Assembly (NCBI RefSeq): GCF_021602155.1 | Contig: NZ_BQHY01000020.1 | Span: 1 to 64,000 of the forward strand | Length of the DNA: 64,000 nucleotides | Reading direction: 5' to 3' | Source of the DNA: Pseudomonas parakoreensis | GTDB taxonomy: Bacteria; Pseudomonadota; Gammaproteobacteria; Pseudomonadales; Pseudomonadaceae | Part shown: piece by piece, positions 49,768-57,431 of the stretch | Layout of the letters: the number at the start of each line of letters is the position of its first letter | How positions within the stretch are numbered: the stretch's first letter is position 1 | Made by a program: the position numbers and the translations under genes | Notes under the pieces: generated by a model | Told to the model about the DNA's origin: nothing | Databases searched by the model: none | What the model saw: the letters and a program-made list of their open reading frames with translations, nothing else

Positions 49768-49849
49768 GCCTTGTCTTTCCTTCGCTCGCTACGCTCTCAA
49801 ACGATTGGCCGCTTTTTTAAGCTTGATTTTTTATACGGTGCCCCAGCGA

Positions 49850-51094
49850 ATGTTCAGACCGTTATCGATCTTTATCGGCACGCGCTATACCCGCGCCAAG
49901 CGCCGCAATCGCTTTGTTTCGTTCATCTCGATGACTTCGATGATCGGGCTCGCCCTCGGCGTGCTGGCGATGATCGTGGTGCTGTCGGTGATGAACGGCT
50001 TCCAGCGCGAAATGAGCTCGCGCATCCTTGGCATGGTGCCGCACGCGACCATCGTTGGCGTCAAGCCGATCGATGACTGGCAGCCGGTGGCCGCTGCCGC
50101 GCTGAAAAATCCCGAAGTGACCGCCGCCGTGCCGTTCACCGAGATGGAAGGCATGCTGTCTTACAAGGGCTTGATGCAGCCGATCCAGATCAGCGGTGTC
50201 GATCCGGCTCAGGAAGGCAAGGTGTCGATCGTGGCCCAGCACATCGTGCAGGGGCGTCTTGATGATCTGAAGCCGGGTGAATTCGGCGTGGTAATCGGTG
50301 AAATCACCGCGCGCCGCTTCCGTCTCAATGTCGGCGACAAGATCACCCTGATCGTCCCGGAAGTCAGCAGCGCACCGGGGGGCATCACCCCGCGCATGCA
50401 ACGGCTGAACGTGGTCGGTGTGTTCAAGGTAGGCGCCGAGCTGGACGGCTCGATGGGCCTGATCCACGTGGCCGATGCCGCGACCATGCAGCACTGGCAG
50501 CCGAATCAGGTGCAGAGCGTGCGCCTGGCGGTGAAGGATCTGTACGCCGCGCCGAAAGTCTCCTCGGACATTGCCGCAGGCCTGGGCGCCGAGTTCAAGG
50601 CTGACGACTGGACCCACACCCAGGGCAGTCTGTTCAGCGCGATGAAAATGGAAAAAACCATGATCGGCCTGCTGTTGCTGATGATTGTCGCTGTGGCGGC
50701 GTTCAACATCATCGCCACGCTGATCATGGTGGTGAACGACAAAGGCGCGGATATCGCGATTCTGCGCACCATCGGCGCCACGCCACGGCAGATCATGGCG
50801 ATTTTCATGGTGCAGGGCACGGTGATCGGCATTGTCGGCACATTGATTGGCGGTGTGCTCGGCGTGATTGCCGCGCTGAACGTCAGCGAGATGGTCGGCT
50901 GGGTCGAGCGCGTCACCGGGCAGCACATCTTCAGTTCCGACGTGTACTTCGTCAGCAACCTGCCTTCGGAATTGCAGGGCGGGGATGTGCTGTTGATCTG
51001 CTCGGCGGGCTTTATTCTGAGCTTCCTGGCGACGGTGTACCCGGCGTTGCGGGCGGCGAAGATCGAGCCGGCTCACGCGCTGAGATATTCCTGA
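49850..51094 (+). CDS. lolE: Lipoprotein-releasing ABC transporter permease LolE
   Basis: 414 residues. Same architecture as LolC, four helices and a large periplasmic domain, with [20 protein letters not shown] at the start and VAAFNIIATLIMVV in the C-terminal FtsX-like part. Start set at ATG 49850 to align with LolC; upstream in-frame residues come from the repeat and are not conserved. The ribosome-binding site is weak, so translation may depend on the long 5' segment carrying the inverted repeat. Completes LolCDE. Confidence 0.94.
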   Translation: MFRPLSIFIGTRYTRAKRRNRFVSFISMTSMIGLALGVLAMIVVLSVMNGFQREMSSRILGMVPHATIVGVKPIDDWQPVAAAALKNPEVTAAVPFTEMEGMLSYKGLMQPIQISGVDPAQEGKVSIVAQHIVQGRLDDLKPGEFGVVIGEITARRFRLNVGDKITLIVPEVSSAPGGITPRMQRLNVVGVFKVGAELDGSMGLIHVADAATMQHWQPNQVQSVRLAVKDLYAAPKVSSDIAAGLGAEFKADDWTHTQGSLFSAMKMEKTMIGLLLLMIVAVAAFNIIATLIMVVNDKGADIAILRTIGATPRQIMAIFMVQGTVIGIVGTLIGGVLGVIAALNVSEMVGWVERVTGQHIFSSDVYFVSNLPSELQGGDVLLICSAGFILSFLATVYPALRAAKIEPAHALRYS

Positions 51095-51108
51095 GCGCTG
51101 AAATCGCC

Positions 51109-51198
51109 ATCGCGGGCAAGCCCGCTCCCACAGGTATTGAGTTGCGTCACCATTATGTGAACGACACAAAACACTGTGGGAGCGGGCTTGCCCGCGAT
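51109..51198. repeat. REP pair, TCGCGGGCAAGCCCGC family, 3' of lolE
   Basis: ATCGCGGGCAAGCCCGCTCC and its complement, 25-bp arms around a 40-bp centre, between the convergent lolE and copS. The inner hairpin is CGGG-CAAG-CCCG-like, the covariant form of CTGG...CCAG at 33423 and 42169. Confidence 0.92.
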
Positions 51199-51217
51199 GG
51201 GGCCGTACCTGCTGGCC

Positions 51218-52567
51218 TCAAGCCTCCTTGGGCAACTCGATCACAAACCGCGTCCACCCCGCAGCCGATTCGCAACGGATCTGCCCACCATGCGCCCGGA
51301 CGATCGATTGGGTAATCGCCAGCCCCAACCCTGCATGCTCACTGCTGCCTTCCTGCCGCGCCGGATCGGCGCGATAGAACCGGTCAAACAGCCGTGGTAA
51401 CAGCTCTGCCGAAATCTCTTCGCCACTGTTCTCCACCGACACCTGCACCGCATGCGGCTGATCGACGATGGACAGGCGTACGCTGCCCGCCACCGGAGTA
51501 AAGCGCAGCGCGTTATCCAGCAGATTCGACAAGGCCCGGCGCAGCATGCTGCGATCGCCCTCTATTCGCGCATGACCTTCACGGCTCAGCGTCACCCCGG
51601 CGTCTTCGGCCAGTGGCGCAAAGAATTCGAGCAACACATCGCTTTCATCCGCCAGCTCCAGCGCCTCGCGCTTGGGCATCAGCAGACCATGGTCAGCCTT
51701 GGCCAGATAAAGCATGTCGTTGACCAGTTGGGCCATCCATTGCAGTTCTTCGAGGTTGCTGTGCAGGGCTTCGCGGTAATCCTCAAGCGGCCGCGGGCGG
51801 GTGAGGGTGACCTGGGTGTGGGTCAGCAGGTTCGACAGCGGTGTGCGCAGTTCATGGGCGATGTCGGCAGAAAACGCCGACAGCCGTTGAAACGAGTCAT
51901 CGAGGCGTCCGAGCATGGCGTTGAAGCTGTGGGCCATTTCTGCCAGCTCCGGCGGCATTTGCGCTTCCGGCAGTCGGGCATTCAGCGATTGTGCGGAAAT
52001 CCCACGGGCGACTGCACTCATGCGCCGCAGTGGGCGCAAGCCGCTGCGCGCCGCCCACGCGCCGAGCAGCGCGGTGGCCAGGGCCGACAAGCCGACGGTC
52101 AGCCAGATCAGATGCTGCATGCGTTGCAGGAAGTGCTGGTGATGGGTGATGTCCAGCAGCAGCGTCAGTTGTGGTGTATCGGACTTGTCCGGGTAGAGCG
52201 GGGCGTTGAGCACGCGGTAGTCGGCGCCGTCATGGCTGATGGTCGACAGGCCGGATTGTTTCGGCAACTCCGTAGGGATCTGCGTCGAACTGTCGTACCA
52301 GCGCTGGCCGTCACTGCCGGTAATACGCAGCGCCAGATCGGCCTGGCGGCTCAGCTCATCCGCCAGCCGCGCCTCACGCTGAGCGGGTTGCACATCCTGC
52401 AAGGCCCGGCGCAGGCCGATCAGTTTGCCATCCAGCAATTGCTGATCGAGCTCAATAAAGTGCGCCTCGCTGGCGCGGCTGAACAGCACCCCGGCGAACA
52501 GCGAGACCACGGCGGTGCACGCGGCAAACAGCAGAGCCAGACGAGAACTCAGCGACAGGCGACGCAT
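51218..52567 (-). CDS. copS: Heavy-metal sensor histidine kinase CopS/CusS-like
   Basis: 449 residues. N-terminal membrane helix (LALLFAACTAVVSLFAGVLF), periplasmic sensor (about 35-155), second helix (about 155-180), HAMP linker and HisKA with phospho-acceptor H238 in DIAHELRTPLSNLL, then HATPase_c with N-box NLLDNALRF and G-boxes (HAGLGLAIT). Heavy-metal-sensor type (CopS/CusS/CzcS). The start overlaps the copR stop as ATGA. The gene pair diverges from a cupredoxin gene with a cop box, so the signal is most probably periplasmic copper. Confidence 0.9.
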   Translation of the reverse strand: MRRLSLSSRLALLFAACTAVVSLFAGVLFSRASEAHFIELDQQLLDGKLIGLRRALQDVQPAQREARLADELSRQADLALRITGSDGQRWYDSSTQIPTELPKQSGLSTISHDGADYRVLNAPLYPDKSDTPQLTLLLDITHHQHFLQRMQHLIWLTVGLSALATALLGAWAARSGLRPLRRMSAVARGISAQSLNARLPEAQMPPELAEMAHSFNAMLGRLDDSFQRLSAFSADIAHELRTPLSNLLTHTQVTLTRPRPLEDYREALHSNLEELQWMAQLVNDMLYLAKADHGLLMPKREALELADESDVLLEFFAPLAEDAGVTLSREGHARIEGDRSMLRRALSNLLDNALRFTPVAGSVRLSIVDQPHAVQVSVENSGEEISAELLPRLFDRFYRADPARQEGSSEHAGLGLAITQSIVRAHGGQIRCESAAGWTRFVIELPKEA

Positions 52568-53247
52568 CAGGCTGGACGCTCTTCAAGCACGTAACCCATG
52601 CCACGCACGGTGTGGATCAGTTTGTTGGGGAAGTCATCGTCGATCTTCAGACGCAGGCGACGGATCGCCACTTCGATCACGTTGGTGTCGCTGTCGAAGT
52701 TCATGTCCCAGACTTGCGAGGCAATCAACGATTTCGGCAACACTTCACCCTGACGGCGCAGGAGCATTTCCAGCAGGGCGAATTCTTTGGCGGTGAGGTC
52801 GATGCGCTGGCCACTGCGTTCGACCCGGCGGCGAATCAGGTCCAGGCGCAGGTCGGCCAGTTGCAGGCTGGTTTCCTGGGGTGCCGCACTGCCCCGGCGT
52901 AGCAGGCTGCGCACCCGCGCCAGCAACTCGGAGAAGGCGAACGGTTTGACCAGATAGTCGTCGGCGCCGAGTTCGAGGCCATGAACCCGATCCTCGACTG
53001 CATCTTTGGCGGTAAGAAACAGTACCGGCGTGTCGAGGCCGGCACTGCGCACTGCTTGCAGAATCTGCCAGCCACTGCGCCCGGGCAGCATCACGTCGAG
53101 AATCAGCAGCGCATAATCACCGCTCAACGCCAGTTGCTGGCCGCTGTTGCCGTCGGCCACCAGTTCGGTGTTGAACCCGGCCTCGGTCAAGCCCTGGCGC
53201 AGGTAGTGGCCGGTTTTCGGTTGGTCTTCGACGATCAGCAGTTTCAT
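52567..53247 (-). CDS. copR: Copper response regulator CopR (OmpR family)
   Basis: 226 residues. Receiver domain with phospho-acceptor D51 ([14 protein letters not shown]) and conserved Lys in FLTAKD, then a winged-helix DNA-binding domain ([36 protein letters not shown]). OmpR/PhoB family, closest in layout to CopR/CusR/PcoR. First gene of copRS. It should bind the TGACAA-N2-TTGTAAT site at 53311 between it and the cupredoxin gene. Confidence 0.9.
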   Translation of the reverse strand: MKLLIVEDQPKTGHYLRQGLTEAGFNTELVADGNSGQQLALSGDYALLILDVMLPGRSGWQILQAVRSAGLDTPVLFLTAKDAVEDRVHGLELGADDYLVKPFAFSELLARVRSLLRRGSAAPQETSLQLADLRLDLIRRRVERSGQRIDLTAKEFALLEMLLRRQGEVLPKSLIASQVWDMNFDSDTNVIEVAIRRLRLKIDDDFPNKLIHTVRGMGYVLEERPA

Positions 53248-53310
53248 GGGCGACTCGGATATAGAGAAACGAAAGCGTTATACCGTGGTAACGGACGGCG
53301 CGCGCCAACC

Positions 53311-53325
53311 TGACAAAGTTGTAAT
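53311..53325. promoter_or_regulatory. cop/cus box between copR and the cupredoxin gene
   Basis: TGACAAAGTTGTAAT, two half-sites TGACAA and TTGTAAT two bases apart, one base off the CusR/CopR consensus TGACAA-N2-TTGTCAT. A further TGTCA half-site occurs 16 bp to the right. It can regulate both divergent units. Confidence 0.8.
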
Positions 53326-53402
53326 CTGCCTGTCAGGTAGCTGCCAGCGCAGGCGGGCTAGAGTTTCCCACAGGCTGAACCTTTTCTTGTTGGAGTATGA
53401 CC

Positions 53403-53936
53403 ATGTTTTTGCGCAGCCCTCTGGCCGTCGCCGCCTGCTTGCTGGCACTGAGTTCACCTGTCTGGGCCGCTCCCGCACACACTTATGATTTTGGCCAACC
53501 GGCACCAGCAGCCAAGGCTACTCGCAGCATTGAAGTTGTACTGAACGACATGTCGTTCGACCCCAAGGCGATTCAGGTCAAGGCCGGTGAGACGGTTCGC
53601 TTTGTCCTGGTGAATAAAGGCCAGTTGCTGCACGAATTCAACCTCGGTGACGCGGCGATGCATGCCCAGCACCAGCAGGAAATGTTGCAGATGCAGCAAA
53701 GCGGCATGCTGACGCCTACCGGCATGAAAGAAATGTCCCACGACATGGCGGGCATGGATCACGGCAGCATGGGCCACGGCATGAAGCACGACGACCCCAA
53801 CAGCGTGCTGGTCGAGCCGGGCAAGACCGCGGAGCTGACCTGGACCTTCAGCAAGGCCACCAGCCTGGAATTCGCCTGCAATATTCCCGGTCACTACCAG
53901 GCGGGCATGGTCGGCAAACTGACTGTCAGTCAGTAA
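53403..53936 (+). CDS. Periplasmic cupredoxin with Met/His-rich insert
   Basis: 177 residues. Signal peptide cleaved near AA (about residue 22). A plastocyanin-type fold is indicated by type I copper ligands H77 (GQLLHEFNLG), C159, H164 and M169 (FACNIPGHYQAGM). Between strands lies a Met/His-rich segment (about 87-130: MLQMQQSGM, KEMSHDMAGMDHGSMGHGMKH) that could bind extra Cu(I). Start at ATG 53403: GGAG lies 7 nt upstream, whereas the ATG at 53397 is too close to it. Controlled by CopR by inference. Related to a copper-induced P. aeruginosa protein at the same position. Confidence 0.88.
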   Translation: MFLRSPLAVAACLLALSSPVWAAPAHTYDFGQPAPAAKATRSIEVVLNDMSFDPKAIQVKAGETVRFVLVNKGQLLHEFNLGDAAMHAQHQQEMLQMQQSGMLTPTGMKEMSHDMAGMDHGSMGHGMKHDDPNSVLVEPGKTAELTWTFSKATSLEFACNIPGHYQAGMVGKLTVSQ

Positions 53937-53997
53937 GCACTCAAAGGCGGGCGCAAAGGCTGATAGAATCCGCTGATTCTTCAGTCAGGTTTCCGCC

Positions 53998-54828
53998 ATG
54001 CATCCCGCAGCCGAACATTCGCCGCTGGGCAAATCCAGCGAATACATCGCCACGTACACGCCGTCACTGCTGTTCCCGATTCCGCGCACCGCGAAATGGG
54101 CCGAACTGGGCCTGACCGCTGAAACCCTGCCGTATAAAGGTGTGGATTTCTGGAACTGCTTCGAACTGTCGTGGCTGCTGCCGTCGGGCAAACCGGTGGT
54201 GGCGATCGGTGAATTCAGCATTCCGGCGGATTCGCCGAACATCATCGAATCGAAGTCGTTCAAGTTGTACCTGAACTCGCTGAACCAGACGCCGTTTGCC
54301 GACATCGCCAGCCTGGAAGCGACGCTGGTCAAGGACCTGTCGGCCGCTGCCGGCAAACCGGTCGGCGTGCGCTTACGCAGCCTGAAAGAGGTCGAGGCCG
54401 AAGGCGTCGTGGCGTTGCCGGGCGTGTGCATCGACGATCTGGACATCAGCGTCAGCAACTATGAGCATCCGCGTCCGGAACTGCTGCGTTGCGATGATTC
54501 GCGAATTGTCGAAGAGAGCGTGCACAGCCATCTGCTCAAATCCAACTGCCCGGTGACCAGCCAGCCAGACTGGGGCAGCGTGGTCGTGGAATATCGTGGC
54601 GCGGCGCTGGATCACGCCAGTCTGCTGGAATACATCGTCAGCTTCCGCCAGCACTCGGACTTCCACGAGCAGTGTGTGGAGCGGATCTTCCTCGACCTGC
54701 AGCGTTTGCTGAAGCCGGAGAAGCTCACGGTGTTTGCGCGGTATGTGCGTCGCGGCGGGCTGGATATCAACCCGTATCGCAGCACCGAAGCGGTCCAACT
54801 GCCGAACCACCGACTGGTCCGTCAGTAA
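53998..54828 (+). CDS. queF: NADPH-dependent 7-cyano-7-deazaguanine reductase QueF
   Basis: 276 residues, the long bimodular QueF. Reduces preQ0 nitrile to preQ1 amine in queuosine synthesis. Catalytic C184 in [14 protein letters not shown], general acid D191, and the QueF motif region [15 protein letters not shown] at about 82 are present. The rest of the tunneling-fold tandem is complete. ATG at 53998; 61 bp after the cupredoxin gene. Its 3' end runs directly into a REP pair. Confidence 0.97.
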   Translation: MHPAAEHSPLGKSSEYIATYTPSLLFPIPRTAKWAELGLTAETLPYKGVDFWNCFELSWLLPSGKPVVAIGEFSIPADSPNIIESKSFKLYLNSLNQTPFADIASLEATLVKDLSAAAGKPVGVRLRSLKEVEAEGVVALPGVCIDDLDISVSNYEHPRPELLRCDDSRIVEESVHSHLLKSNCPVTSQPDWGSVVVEYRGAALDHASLLEYIVSFRQHSDFHEQCVERIFLDLQRLLKPEKLTVFARYVRRGGLDINPYRSTEAVQLPNHRLVRQ

Positions 54829-54903
54829 GATCAAAAGATCGCAGCCTGCGGCAGCTCCTACATGAGATTCCCTGTAGGAGCTGCCGCAGGCTGCGATCTT
54901 TTG
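54829..54903. repeat. REP pair, GTAGGAGCTGCCGCAGGC family, tail-to-tail
   Basis: GATCGCAGCCTGCGGCAGCT precedes its complement with only about 10 bp between: the opposite arrangement to the copies at 6403, 12525 and 13797. It begins at the queF stop. Confidence 0.92.
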
Positions 54904-54924
54904 CTTTTTTGGGATACCCGGGAA

Positions 54925-55188
54925 TCAGATCCCCATGCTGCCCAGCGCATTGACGATATTGCGCAGGGTGCCGGCAATGGCCGGGTGTTCGAGTTCAAAG
55001 CGGTCAACCGCCAGGTTCACGCCATCGGCGATACTGGCGTCCTGGGTGGCGCTTTCCAGTTTGATTTCGGTTTCAATCTGCGCCATCAGCGCATGCAAAT
55101 CTTCACGCTCGGCTTCGGACAGCGGCGGATTCTGCTCCAGCTGCTCGCGCAGGGTGTCGATTTGTTTTTGCAGTTCTTGGGCGGGCAT
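54925..55188 (-). CDS. DUF4404 family small protein
   Basis: 87 residues, highly helical: MPAQELQKQIDTLREQLEQN forms a coiled-coil-like start, then SEAEREDLHALMAQIETEIKLE, ending AIAGTLRNIVNALGSMGI. This is the DUF4404 pattern. No signal or membrane helix. It lies between the convergent queF and a HAD-like gene. Function unknown. Confidence 0.82.
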   Translation of the reverse strand: MPAQELQKQIDTLREQLEQNPPLSEAEREDLHALMAQIETEIKLESATQDASIADGVNLAVDRFELEHPAIAGTLRNIVNALGSMGI

Positions 55189-55296
55189 GGTGGTTTCCTT
55201 TTATCAAGAGGCACTGGCATTGACCGCAGCCGCGCGCCAAAGGTCTATGGCTGACCTTTAGATTAATCCACTCTGCTGCAACCTGCATGATCCCGG

Positions 55297-55917
55297 TCAG
55301 GGCTTTTCGCCCTTGAGGCGGCGCAGGTTGATGTCGGCCAGGCAGGTGTCGAGTTCGCCCAGATGATCGATCACCGAATGCACGCCCAGATTGAACAACT
55401 GCAGGGTCGCCTTGCCGCGGCGCTGTTCGCGTTCCTGTTGGCTCAAGGCTTGCCACTCGCTCGGCGACAGGCCGCACAACGAGCCGCAGGAAGCCAGGCC
55501 AATGGTCCACAGCCCGGCGTTGAGGCCCGCTTGCAGCAGGCGCGGCTCGCCACTGACCAGCACGCAGCCATCCAGGCGGCTGACGTTCAAGCCCATCAGT
55601 GCCTGCCAGCAGGCATTCGGCGCGGGCCATGGATTGTTTGTTGCTGAATATTGCGTCGGTTTGATCCACGCCGGCAGAGAGGCCGCCAGGGGATGCGCGA
55701 GGGCAGGGGGCAGTTCATCGATCCACGCACAGGGAATCTGCTGGCGCTGCAGGCTGAGCAGGCTGTCAAGGGCGCCGGGTGTGGCGTCGGTGTGCTCGGG
55801 CAGCATGCTGGCGTGTTGCCGGGCACGGGCACCGAAATCCACCAGACAGCCACTGAGTCCGAACAGCACGGCGGTCAGGCCGGGCGCGGCGACAGGCAAG
55901 GCTTCAGCGTGGGTCAT
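55297..55917 (-). CDS. Phosphonoacetaldehyde hydrolase-like protein lacking the catalytic Asp
   Basis: 206 residues of HAD/phosphonatase (PhnX) type. The C-terminus (NAGLWTIGLASCGSLCGLSPSEWQALSQQER...LNLGVHSVIDHLGEL) closely follows PhnX, but the HAD motif I reads AVLFG20LSGCLVDFG, where PhnX has F-D-W-A-G-T-T-VDFG. The nucleophile Asp is Gly, and the Schiff-base Lys region is not recognisable. So it is unlikely to cleave phosphonoacetaldehyde. No phnW or phosphonate transporter is present. Similar genes occur near queF in P. aeruginosa, from memory. Role unknown. Confidence 0.78.
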   Translation of the reverse strand: MTHAEALPVAAPGLTAVLFGLSGCLVDFGARARQHASMLPEHTDATPGALDSLLSLQRQQIPCAWIDELPPALAHPLAASLPAWIKPTQYSATNNPWPAPNACWQALMGLNVSRLDGCVLVSGEPRLLQAGLNAGLWTIGLASCGSLCGLSPSEWQALSQQEREQRRGKATLQLFNLGVHSVIDHLGELDTCLADINLRRLKGEKP

Positions 55918-56115
55918 GGCAACGTCCCTGAAATAGTCACGAGGTTAGGCGACATCGGTGACAGCTGGATGACAGGTGTGTGAAGGCGCGCTCTGGAAAC
56001 GTCCTGCATTACTCTTGACAGGTAGACTGCCCAAAACGGCTTTTGCGCTTATACTAGCGGTCTTAACGCTTGGGCCGACGGTGCCCGCGCCAGTACGAAT
56101 CCAAGGAGCTTTTCT

Positions 56116-56805
56116 ATGCGCTGGAGCAATCCTCTCGCTCAGCTATGTGTATGTGCCAGCGTCTTGCTGGTTCCGTTCGCCGCCAATGCTGCAACGGAAG
56201 AAGACCCTTGGGAAAGCGTCAACCGCCCGATCTTCCAGTTCAACGACTTCGTTGACACCTACGCGCTCAAGCCGCTGGCGCAGGGCTACGAGTACGTGAC
56301 GCCGCAGTTCCTTGAAGACGGCATCCACAACATGTTCCGCAACGTCGGTGACGTCACCAACCTGGCGAACAACATTCTGCAGGCCAAGCCCGCAGCCGCT
56401 GGTGTCGATACCGCACGCATCATCTTCAACACCACGTTCGGCCTGCTGGGCTTCTTCGATGTCGGCACCAAAATGGGCCTCAATCGCAGCGATGAGGACT
56501 TCGGTCAGACCCTCGGTTACTGGGGCGTCAGCAGCGGCCCTTACGTGATGCTGCCGTTGCTCGGCCCGAGCACCCTGCGTGATGCGCCGTCGAAGTACGT
56601 CGACAGCTACACCGGTCCGTACCGCTACATCAACGACGTGCCTGTGCGTAACTCGGTGTTCGGCCTGAACATCGTCGACACCCGCGCCAGCCTGCTGTCG
56701 AGCGAGAAGCTGATCAGCGGCGACAAGTACACCTTCATCCGCAACGCCTACCTGCAGAACCGCGAGTTCAAGGTCAAGGATGGTCAAGTCGAAGACGATT
56801 TCTGA
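56116..56805 (+). CDS. mlaA: MlaA/VacJ family protein, outer-membrane phospholipid transport
   Basis: 229 residues with the MlaA pattern: EDPWESVNRPIFQFNDFVDTY after the signal, then NMFRNVGDVTNLANNILQ, and GYWGVSSGPYVMLPLLGPSTLRD. MlaA forms a ring in the inner leaflet of the outer membrane that removes mislocalised phospholipids. Unlike E. coli MlaA there is no lipobox: the signal peptide appears to be cleaved at AANA-A (after about residue 25) with no Cys at the junction, so the product is probably not lipidated. An AAGGAG site precedes the ATG. Confidence 0.92.
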   Translation: MRWSNPLAQLCVCASVLLVPFAANAATEEDPWESVNRPIFQFNDFVDTYALKPLAQGYEYVTPQFLEDGIHNMFRNVGDVTNLANNILQAKPAAAGVDTARIIFNTTFGLLGFFDVGTKMGLNRSDEDFGQTLGYWGVSSGPYVMLPLLGPSTLRDAPSKYVDSYTGPYRYINDVPVRNSVFGLNIVDTRASLLSSEKLISGDKYTFIRNAYLQNREFKVKDGQVEDDF

Positions 56806-56822
56806 TTTCGACCGATGACAAG

Positions 56823-56849
56823 AAGGCGGCCCTTGGGGCCGCCTTTTTT
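56823..56849 (+). terminator. Rho-independent terminator after mlaA
   Basis: AAGGCGGCC-CTTG-GGGCCGCCTT stem followed by a run of T; it also lies just past the stop of the convergent PilZ gene. Confidence 0.9.
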
Positions 56850-56857
56850 GTGTGCGC

Positions 56858-57157
56858 TTATTTCATTTTCAGAATGCTCAGGCCGAGCTTCTGGCTGTCG
56901 CCATCCTGGGCCTTGACCCAGACCACTTCGGTCTCCGCTTCCAGACCGCTCAAGGCGGCATGATCGGAGTCGATGCGCACACTCAAGCGGTCGCCAACCG
57001 CGAACTGGCGCGGTGCCTCAACCTGCATGCCGCTGCTCGAGAGGTCGATGCACACGGCTGATACCTCATCACCCTCATGGATCAACACCACATCGGCGTC
57101 GACCCGCATGCGGATGAAATCACGCTTTTCGCTGTAGTCCCGACCGGTTTGACTCAT
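56858..57157 (-). CDS. Single-domain PilZ protein, canonical c-di-GMP motifs
   Basis: 99 residues, one PilZ domain with both binding motifs intact: RDFIR (RxxxR) and DLSSSG (DxSxxG). It should bind c-di-GMP dimers. Start at ATG 57157 (MSQTGRDYSEKRD), with a GGAAGG site upstream; the frame stays open further back but those codons overlap the promoter region. It lies between mlaA and rssB, on the opposite strand to both. Confidence 0.88.
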   Translation of the reverse strand: MSQTGRDYSEKRDFIRMRVDADVVLIHEGDEVSAVCIDLSSSGMQVEAPRQFAVGDRLSVRIDSDHAALSGLEAETEVVWVKAQDGDSQKLGLSILKMK

Positions 57158-57431
57158 GGTTTTGACCTTCCATTGGGTTACGGTTTGAGCGGTTCTTATA
57201 ACTCTCGGTGATTTGACAAGTAAAGTCGTCAAGCGACCATCGGCGCATGCTTGAAACGCCCCGCGGATGGGAGTACCGTCTGCGCCTTAGAAGGGCACCT
57301 CTGGTGCAATCGCGTTCCGGGCCACTGCTCGAAAGCGGTGCAGCAGAGAGGCTAGAAAGCGAATCCAGTAGTCTGAGCCGGGCCGATGCCCCGCCTGCTA
57401 CGCCAACCTAATTCTGGCGCCGTTTGCCCAC
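57158..57431. other. 274-bp region between the PilZ gene and rssB
   Basis: No gene. It holds the divergent promoters. Small hairpins occur, for example CACC-TCT-GGTG near 57300, and a GC-rich imperfect repeat near 57370. I recognise no operator. Confidence 0.45.
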
